A stretch of 6,004 nucleotides of DNA from Sulfurimonas sp. Lineage in GTDB: Bacteria > Campylobacterota > Campylobacteria > Campylobacterales > Sulfurimonadaceae. Positions 1 to 4,585 of the stretch are shown piece after piece (the stretch's first letter is position 1; every line of letters starts with the position of its first letter). The notes beneath the pieces are model-generated. The model was not told the DNA's origin, did not search any database, and was given only the letters and a program-made list of their open reading frames with translations. Position numbers and translations under genes: made by a program. The stretch covers positions 1-6,004 of the forward strand of contig JALWON010000159.1 in assembly GCA_027083475.1 (NCBI GenBank). Direction: 5' to 3'.

Positions 1-627
1 TTCTCAACAGCTGAAGACAACCAACCAGCAGTAAGTATCTCTGTTGTACAAGGGGAACGTGAGTTTGCAAAAGATAACAAATCACTTGGTCTTTTTGAAC
101 TCAGTGATATTCCTGCGGCACCTCGTGGTGTACCACAAATTGAAGTTACTTTTGACATCGATGCAAATGGTATCTTAACAGTATCTGCACAAGATAAAGG
201 AACAGGAAAAGAGCAAAAAATTACTATTAGTGGTTCTTCAGGATTAAGTGAAGAAGAAATCAACAGAATGGTACAAGATGCTGAAGAAAACAAAGCGGCA
301 GATGAAGAGAGAAAAGCACTTGTAGATTTACGTAACCAAGCAGATGCACTTATCGTGCAAACTGAAAAATCTATGACTGAGATGGGTGATAAACTCGAAG
401 CGGCTGAAAAAGCGAAAATAGAAGCAGCAATTTCAGACTTAAAAGAGACACTTAAAGAGGAAAATGCTTCTAAAGAGCAAATCGAAGAGAAAGTCAAAGC
501 ACTTACTGAAGCTGCACATAAAATGGCTGAAGAGATGTATAAAAAAGAGCAAGACCCTGCAGCTGCTGAAGCAGATGCAAAGAAAAAGAAAGATGACGAA
601 GACGTTATTGATGCAGAGATAGAGTAA
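1..627 (+). CDS. dnaK: Chaperone protein DnaK (Hsp70), C-terminal part; 5' end outside window
   Basis: Hsp70 chaperone that binds exposed hydrophobic segments of unfolded proteins in the cytoplasm and releases them in an ATP-dependent cycle with DnaJ and GrpE. The reading frame is open from base 1 to the TAA at 625-627, giving 208 residues. The fragment begins at FSTAEDNQPA, which matches E. coli DnaK near residue 426, so the whole nucleotide-binding domain is missing to the left. Visible parts are the second half of the beta-sandwich substrate-binding domain (landmarks PRGVPQIEVTFDIDANGIL and GKEQKITI, residues about 1-85), then the charged alpha-helical lid (about 85-185), then a disordered acidic/lysine tail ending DVIDAEIE. 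That ending parallels DVVDAEFEEV in E. coli. An internal ATG at 268 is simply a methionine in the lid, not a start. No frameshift or damage is visible. In this group dnaK usually follows hrcA and grpE, which would lie left of the window. Identification is firm. Confidence 0.98.
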   Translation, partial: FSTAEDNQPAVSISVVQGEREFAKDNKSLGLFELSDIPAAPRGVPQIEVTFDIDANGILTVSAQDKGTGKEQKITISGSSGLSEEEINRMVQDAEENKAADEERKALVDLRNQADALIVQTEKSMTEMGDKLEAAEKAKIEAAISDLKETLKEENASKEQIEEKVKALTEAAHKMAEEMYKKEQDPAAAEADAKKKKDDEDVIDAEIE

Positions 628-631
628 CTTT

Positions 632-655
632 TTGTAGCACTTTTTAGTGCTACAA
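632..655. terminator. Perfect hairpin between convergent dnaK and ATPase genes, possible bidirectional terminator
   Basis: A 10-base stem, TTGTAGCACT at 632-641 and AGTGCTACAA at 646-655, encloses a TTTT loop (AAAA on the other strand). It starts 4 bases after the dnaK stop and ends 5 bases before the stop codon of the convergent gene, so it is almost centred between the two. Neither strand has a run of T after the stem (CAGCTCTAG on +, AAAGTTACTC on -). It is therefore not a textbook Rho-independent terminator, although position and perfect pairing suggest it ends or protects both transcripts. Confidence 0.6.
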
Positions 656-660
656 CAGCT

Positions 661-1866
661 CTAGTATAAAAAACCGAACAACCATAAGGGCAGTTTATTT
701 TTAAAACCAACTTCTATACCATCTGCTGCTACAAATGAATTATCAACACCTTTCATCTGTTCAAACCCTTTATTTTTACCACCCACTTCAAAAGTATATT
801 TTTCATCTACTAAAAAATCACCCTTATCTACATAGTAAATTGAACTCTTAACACTTACCTGAGAAGCAAAAAAACTCTCTCGTATAGTGCCTATTTTTGA
901 TTCTAAACACAAAGATAAAAAAAGTGTTGTATTTGCAAGATACAATTTATCTGGCTTTTGCATAGATTTAAACCGTTTCCCTTCGTATGTGATATGTCGT
1001 AAGAGTTCAGCCTTATGTAGTAGTTCAATATATTTATATAAAGTAACTTTTGAAACTCCTACTTTTTTTGATAATGCTTCAATACTTAATTCCATTGGAT
1101 TTGAAACACAGATACTTGTTAATAGCTTTCGTAAAATATTTATTTTATCTCCAGTTATATTATAAATAGAGCCTAAATCAGTATAAAGTATTGTGTTCAT
1201 TGTATCTAAGACCATTTGAGTGTATTTGTCTCTGTTTTCAAAGTAAAATGGGTATGCACCTATTTTTAGATACTCCTCAAAATGTTTTAAAACCTTTTCA
1301 CCAGCTAACTCTTGGATAATCGCATTTGCAATATCTACATGATTTTCTAAAATGTTTACTAAAGTAAAACTTGAAAACTCTTTATCTAAACTCAGTTCCA
1401 GATATTCTTTAAATGATAATATTGGTAAATGGTACATGCTGTATCGTCTAGTAAAACTAGGATTAGTGAGTTTAATAGCACTTGATCCTGAAAACAAGAC
1501 TTTAATATCTAAAAAATCATAGATACTTTTTAACTCTTGTTCAAAATTCTTTGCTTCATGTACTTCATCTATAAGTATGCACTTGCCTCCATACTTTACA
1601 AATTCATTCACAAATTCAAAAAGAGATACACCTGCTAAGTGTGGATGATCACATGATATATAAAGTATTTCATCACTTTTCAGTTCAAGAGCAATTGCGA
1701 TTTGCAAAAGAAGTGTTGTTTTACCCACCCCACGTGAACCATATATGCCACTAAAATTTGAGTTACTTTTTAAGAGTTCATCGTATAAAAAACGATGATA
1801 TTTTGTGTTAATAGTGTGTAGTTTTTTATTGGAAAGTTCAAAAAGATTATTTAACAAATTTTTCAT
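661..1866 (-). CDS. ATP-binding protein, AAA_14 / DUF4143 type, with degenerate nuclease-like C-terminus
   Basis: Complete 401-residue P-loop ATPase of the AAA_14/DUF4143 type; the cellular role of this family is largely unknown. Walker A is GSRGVGKTT (residues 43-51), Walker B is ILIDEVHE (97-104), and a sensor-like LFSGSS lies at 124-129. The RRYSMYHLPILSFKEYLEL stretch (140-158) is typical of AAA_14. Residues 259-290 form a winged-helix-like segment (SIEALSKKVGVSKVTLYKYI). The last ~55 residues resemble the PD-(D/E)XK-like end seen in DUF4143 proteins: GDFLV with D350, then FEVGGK with E360 and K364, but spacing is not canonical and activity is uncertain. The ATG at 1866 has AGGA 7 bases upstream. 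The gene converges on dnaK. Two sampled lines of this gene run about 25-32% GC, against about 40% in two sampled lines of the Bat genes, which could indicate acquisition. The fold assignment is firm; the function is not. Confidence 0.85.
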   Translation of the reverse strand: MKNLLNNLFELSNKKLHTINTKYHRFLYDELLKSNSNFSGIYGSRGVGKTTLLLQIAIALELKSDEILYISCDHPHLAGVSLFEFVNEFVKYGGKCILIDEVHEAKNFEQELKSIYDFLDIKVLFSGSSAIKLTNPSFTRRYSMYHLPILSFKEYLELSLDKEFSSFTLVNILENHVDIANAIIQELAGEKVLKHFEEYLKIGAYPFYFENRDKYTQMVLDTMNTILYTDLGSIYNITGDKINILRKLLTSICVSNPMELSIEALSKKVGVSKVTLYKYIELLHKAELLRHITYEGKRFKSMQKPDKLYLANTTLFLSLCLESKIGTIRESFFASQVSVKSSIYYVDKGDFLVDEKYTFEVGGKNKGFEQMKGVDNSFVAADGIEVGFKNKLPLWLFGFLY

Positions 1867-1873
1867 TTAGTAG

Positions 1874-1877
1874 TCCT
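1874..1877 (-). promoter_or_regulatory. Ribosome binding site of the AAA_14 ATPase gene
   Basis: Read on the minus strand, AGGA (within AGGACT) lies 7 bases before the ATG at 1866-1864. This supports that codon as the start. Confidence 0.6.
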
Positions 1878-1897
1878 ATCGTAAAGTCTATTAAACG

Positions 1898-1926
1898 ATT
1901 ATACTACAATAAGGGTTAATCAAAAG
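1898..1926 (-). promoter_or_regulatory. Candidate sigma-70 promoter for the AAA_14 ATPase gene
   Basis: On the minus strand a perfect TATAAT (1903-1898) lies about 30 bases upstream of the start codon. It is preceded by AT-rich sequence. CTTTTG (1926-1921) at 17 bases spacing, or TTGATT (1923-1918) at 14 bases, could act as a weak -35. Campylobacterota promoters commonly lack a clear -35, so the -10 carries most of the weight. No hairpin with a T-run is visible after the upstream HD-GYP gene, so read-through from that gene is also possible. Confidence 0.45.
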
Positions 1927-1960
1927 AGATTTAAAATTAAAAACTTACACTAGGAGTCTA

Positions 1961-3061
1961 CTATCCTCTGAGCTCTTGCAACAACCAATTCATAATTTTA
2001 TTTCTTTTTTTCTGATTAAATTTTTTATCAAGTTCTATTTTATGATTATGAATATCATAAATCTTTAAAAACTCATCAATATTATCAAAAAATATCTCTA
2101 TTAACTTTGGATCAAAATGTGTCCCGCTCATCTCTTTCATGTAACTCAAAACATCATTTGTTGTCCAGCTATCTTTATAGGCACGTTTAAAAGATAAGGC
2201 ATCAAAAACATCTGCTATAGCAACAATGCGTCCATAAATATGTATTTGCTCCCCTTTTAGACCTAAAGGATAACCCGTACCATCATACTTTTCATGATGC
2301 TCACCTGCAACAATCTTAGCAATTTTAAAAAGTGGTAAATTTGACTTTTCTAACATCTTCACACCATGATCAACATGCTTTTTCATAATCTTATATTCAG
2401 CATTTGTGAGTTTGCCTTGCTTATGTAAAATCGAGTCACGGATGCCCAGTTTTCCTACATCATGTAAAGAGGCTGCATCTCTTAATACTAAAGCCTCTTT
2501 TTTCTCTAAACCTGCAAGTGTGCCTAAAAGATAGGTAAATTCTGTAACACGTTTAACATGTTTAAAAGTCTCTGGAGAGTGCCCCTCTGCAATCCCACCA
2601 AGGGTATGCATCAGTTCTACCTGTGTATCTGCAATATCTTTTGTTTTTTCTATGATTTTATTTTCAAGGTTAATCTCATGGTCACGCAACAAGAGACTGT
2701 TGTTTACTCTGGCTAAAAGTTCATCTTTAAAAAAAGGTTTTCGAATGTAGTCTGCTGCACCCACCTTATATGCACGTGAGAGCATGGCTCTATCATCACT
2801 CGCTGTCAAAAATATAACAGGAATATCTGCTGTTTTAGGGTCTATTTTTAAAAATCGGCATACCTCAATACCACTCAAATCTGGCATCTCAATATCAAGT
2901 AAAATTAAATCGATTTTTTTCTCTCTTACAAGTTCTAAAGCATCTCTACCATTTTCAGCAATTACAATGTTATACCCTGCACTTAAAAGTATCTTCTGAA
3001 TAATAACAACATTATTTTGAACATCATCAACAATTAAAATAGTATATTCACTTGTCTTCAT
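1961..3061 (-). CDS. Two-component response regulator, REC + HD-GYP domain (predicted c-di-GMP phosphodiesterase)
   Basis: RpfG-like output regulator: an N-terminal receiver controls an HD-GYP phosphodiesterase that degrades the second messenger cyclic-di-GMP, in the cytoplasm. Numbering is from the first in-frame ATG (3070; 369 residues). Receiver: acidic pair D15/D16, phospho-acceptor D59 in LILLDIEMPD, T89, K111 in RKP. A helical linker follows (about 130-156). HD-GYP: H171, HD at 203-204 in SLHDVGK, H232, HH at 258-259, the GYP signature in DGTGYP (263-268), D287 and D290 in IADVFDAL, HFDP at 318-321. All expected metal-binding residues are present, so an active enzyme is predicted. A basic tail of about 30 residues (KKFNQKKRNK) follows. 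The start at 3061 (MKTSEYT) is preferred because AGGG is 10 bases upstream of it but only 1 base from the ATG at 3070. No partner histidine kinase is in the window. The gene is divergent from the thioredoxin-Bat operon. Confidence 0.93.
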   Translation of the reverse strand: MKTSEYTILIVDDVQNNVVIIQKILLSAGYNIVIAENGRDALELVREKKIDLILLDIEMPDLSGIEVCRFLKIDPKTADIPVIFLTASDDRAMLSRAYKVGAADYIRKPFFKDELLARVNNSLLLRDHEINLENKIIEKTKDIADTQVELMHTLGGIAEGHSPETFKHVKRVTEFTYLLGTLAGLEKKEALVLRDAASLHDVGKLGIRDSILHKQGKLTNAEYKIMKKHVDHGVKMLEKSNLPLFKIAKIVAGEHHEKYDGTGYPLGLKGEQIHIYGRIVAIADVFDALSFKRAYKDSWTTNDVLSYMKEMSGTHFDPKLIEIFFDNIDEFLKIYDIHNHKIELDKKFNQKKRNKIMNWLLQELRG

Positions 3062-3071
3062 AACCCACATG

Positions 3072-3075
3072 CCCT
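3072..3075 (-). promoter_or_regulatory. Ribosome binding site deciding the start of the HD-GYP regulator
   Basis: AGGG (minus strand) lies 1 base before the ATG at 3070, too close for initiation, but 10 bases before the in-frame ATG at 3061. This favours the shorter, 366-residue product beginning MKTSEYT. Confidence 0.45.
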
Positions 3076-3091
3076 GATAATTTTTTATTTC

Positions 3092-3100
3092 ATTGTAGCA
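3092..3100 (-). promoter_or_regulatory. Candidate extended -10 promoter for the HD-GYP regulator
   Basis: On the minus strand TGCTACAAT gives an extended -10 (TGn plus TACAAT, core 3097-3092). It lies about 30 bases upstream of the preferred ATG at 3061, predicting a start site near 3085 and a short leader. No convincing -35 is seen (ATAAAT at 17 bases). Its mirror partner TGTTACAAT lies on the plus strand at 3166-3174. Confidence 0.45.
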
Positions 3101-3165
3101 TGATTGTTTTAATTATTTATAAGTTAGTATTTTTTTCTGACCTAAACCCACTATTATTGCTAAAA

Positions 3166-3174
3166 TGTTACAAT
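3166..3174 (+). promoter_or_regulatory. Candidate extended -10 promoter for the thioredoxin-Bat operon
   Basis: TGTTACAAT is an extended -10 element (core TACAAT 3169-3174) ending 6 bases before the ATG at 3181. A start site 6-8 bases downstream would fall on or next to that ATG, giving a leaderless mRNA. An alternative -10, TAAAAT at 3161-3166, would start transcription near 3173 and leave only a leader of about 8 bases. No clear -35 is seen, as is common in this phylum. Confidence 0.45.
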
Positions 3175-3180
3175 ATCCCT

Positions 3181-3681
3181 ATGAAACAAAAAATCAAACA
3201 CTATACAAAAGAGATAATCTTTTTCCTCCTTACAATGACACTCTTTTCTAATCTTTTAAGTTTATATAAAAGCCAAAGTTTAAATAATACTCCACTCACC
3301 CTCACTCATGTCCAACTCATTACAGCAAAACCCTATATTATTTCCCAAAACAAACCTATTTTAATTCACTTTTGGGCGACATGGTGTCCTACCTGCAAAC
3401 TTGAAGCATCCAACATAGAGTTTTTATCGCACCATTTTGAAGTGCTCAGTATTGCCGTGAATTCAAAAGATGATGCGACGGTGCGAAAATATTTGGCAAC
3501 AAAAGGCTACACTTTTGCTGTTGTCAATGACCCACACAATCAACTCGCTTCTGCCTTTAATGTGCATGCTTTTCCAAGCACTTTTATTTATGATAAACAT
3601 CATAATCTCGTTTTTAGTGAAGTTGGCTACACAAGTACCCTAGGACTTTGGATGCGGATGTTGTGGGCAGGAATGAAATAA
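3181..3681 (+). CDS. Membrane-anchored TlpA/ScsD-like thioredoxin-fold protein (periplasmic)
   Basis: Predicted periplasmic thiol-disulfide oxidoreductase of the TlpA/ScsD/DsbE-like group; partner unknown. From the ATG at 3181 the product is 166 residues. A basic start (MKQKIKHYTK) and hydrophobic segment (about 12-29, IIFFLLTMTLFSNLLSLY) form an uncleaved anchor or signal. The thioredoxin fold follows: the active site FWATWCPTCK has C69 and C72, the family's cis-proline is P132 in AFPSTFIYD, and these are the only two cysteines. The frame is open back to an ATG at 3100, but that extension overlaps the promoter region of the divergent regulator and has no Shine-Dalgarno. The ATG at 3181 also lacks one (ATATCCCT precedes it), but an extended -10 lies just upstream, suggesting a leaderless transcript. 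ATG 3235 would cut into the hydrophobic segment and also lacks a Shine-Dalgarno. The stop is 1 base before the BatA-like gene, so the two are very probably co-transcribed. The fold is firm; the exact start and whether it reduces or oxidises are not. Confidence 0.88.
   Translation: MKQKIKHYTKEIIFFLLTMTLFSNLLSLYKSQSLNNTPLTLTHVQLITAKPYIISQNKPILIHFWATWCPTCKLEASNIEFLSHHFEVLSIAVNSKDDATVRKYLATKGYTFAVVNDPHNQLASAFNVHAFPSTFIYDKHHNLVFSEVGYTSTLGLWMRMLWAGMK
3669..3673 (+). promoter_or_regulatory. Ribosome binding site of batA, inside the end of the thioredoxin gene
   Basis: AGGAA lies 9 bases before the ATG at 3683, within the last codons of the thioredoxin gene. With the TAAGATG junction it supports translational coupling. 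Confidence 0.6.
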
Positions 3682-3682
3682 G

Positions 3683-4585
3683 ATGCAACACTTTGAGTTT
3701 GAGCACCCTTTTGTTTTTCTCTTATTATTGCTCATCATCTGTATCTACAAATGCCCGCTGAGCATACGAACGATTCTCTTCCCTCATATTCAACTCTTTG
3801 CCAAAAAAACAGAACTTTTTAACAAAGAAAAGCTCCTTGCTTCTCTTATCGTGTCCTTACTGGTCACAGCCCTTGCTTCACCCATCTCCTATGATTCCAA
3901 AAGCTCCCAACAGAGAAAAGGCAGAGACCTCGTCTTTGCACTCGATACAAGTGGCTCCATGCAAGAGAGTGGCTACGGTGCCGAAGCGATGCAAAAGGCA
4001 AAATTTGACATTTTACGGACACTCATGAAAAAATTTGTCTCACAAAGGTTTGATGACAATGTAGGGGTTGTTGTTTTTGGCTCCTATGCCTTTAGCCCTG
4101 TGCCCATTACCTACGATATGCACTCCCTAAAGTATATGCTTGATTTTTTAGAAGTTGGTATGGCGGGAAACTCTACTGCTATTGGCGATGGTCTGGCTCG
4201 TTCACTTGATATGCTAGAGCGAGCCAAAGCACACAACAGAGTCATTATTCTTATCACAGATGGCTACCAAAACAGTGGTACAACAAAAATTAAAGAGGCA
4301 ATAGAGCGTGCGAAAAAGCTCCATGTCAAAATTTATACAATCGGGCTGGGAAAAAAGAGTGATTATGACGCCAAACTCCTCCAACGTATCGCCAAAGATA
4401 CGCAAGCATCTGCTTTTGGTGCGCAAAATGCAACAACATTAGAAGCTGTTTACAAGGAATTAAACAGACTTGAACCAAGCAGCATTCGCTCACAAAACTA
4501 TCTCAACAAACAGATGCTTTTTTCTTACCCCTTAGCCTTTGGCATTTTACTACTCCTCTATCTTCTTGCAAAAAGGAGAGACTAA
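3683..4585 (+). CDS. batA: BatA-like VWA domain membrane protein
   Basis: Complete 300-residue protein with the BatA layout: two N-terminal membrane segments (about 10-22 and 51-66), a VWA domain (about 81-265) and one C-terminal membrane segment (about 280-296) ending KRRD. The MIDAS metal site is intact: DTSGS (D88, S90, S92), T165 in NSTAIGDG, and D193 in ITDG. The VWA domain therefore likely binds Mg2+ and a partner protein, as in VWA/MoxR systems. The basic loop between the first two membrane segments (KK, KEK) and the basic C-terminus place the VWA domain in the periplasm by the positive-inside rule. The only cysteines are C20 and C24, at the cytoplasmic end of the first membrane segment. 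The ATG at 3683 has AGGAA 9 bases upstream; the stop abuts the next ATG (TAAATG). Bat proteins were named for aerotolerance in Bacteroides, and their molecular task remains unclear. The batA name rests on architecture and position. Confidence 0.88.
   Translation: MQHFEFEHPFVFLLLLLIICIYKCPLSIRTILFPHIQLFAKKTELFNKEKLLASLIVSLLVTALASPISYDSKSSQQRKGRDLVFALDTSGSMQESGYGAEAMQKAKFDILRTLMKKFVSQRFDDNVGVVVFGSYAFSPVPITYDMHSLKYMLDFLEVGMAGNSTAIGDGLARSLDMLERAKAHNRVIILITDGYQNSGTTKIKEAIERAKKLHVKIYTIGLGKKSDYDAKLLQRIAKDTQASAFGAQNATTLEAVYKELNRLEPSSIRSQNYLNKQMLFSYPLAFGILLLLYLLAKRRD
4574..4579 (+). promoter_or_regulatory. Strong ribosome binding site of the BatB-TPR gene
   Basis: AGGAGA in AAAAGGAGAG ends 6 bases before the ATG at 4586 and lies inside the last codons of batA. 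It fixes the start of the long open frame that follows and implies coupled translation across TAAATG. Confidence 0.75.

Noticed and set aside
887..1165. Plus-strand frame opposite the AAA_14 ATPase
   Set aside because: It is antisense to a complete gene, without family resemblance or ribosome binding site.
1867..1960. Intrinsic terminator after the HD-GYP regulator
   Set aside because: Only 4-base pairings such as AGGA/TCCT around the stop and AT-rich runs are present; there is no stable GC stem followed by T residues.
3100..3180. N-terminal extension of the thioredoxin from ATG 3100
   Set aside because: It has no Shine-Dalgarno, overlaps the promoter region of the divergent regulator and the predicted -10 of its own operon, and would put an unusual extra hydrophobic stretch before the normal basic start of the anchor.
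3798..4028. Plus-strand frame inside the BatA-like gene
   Set aside because: It is a shifted-frame shadow of a gene with clear domain motifs and has no recognisable protein features.
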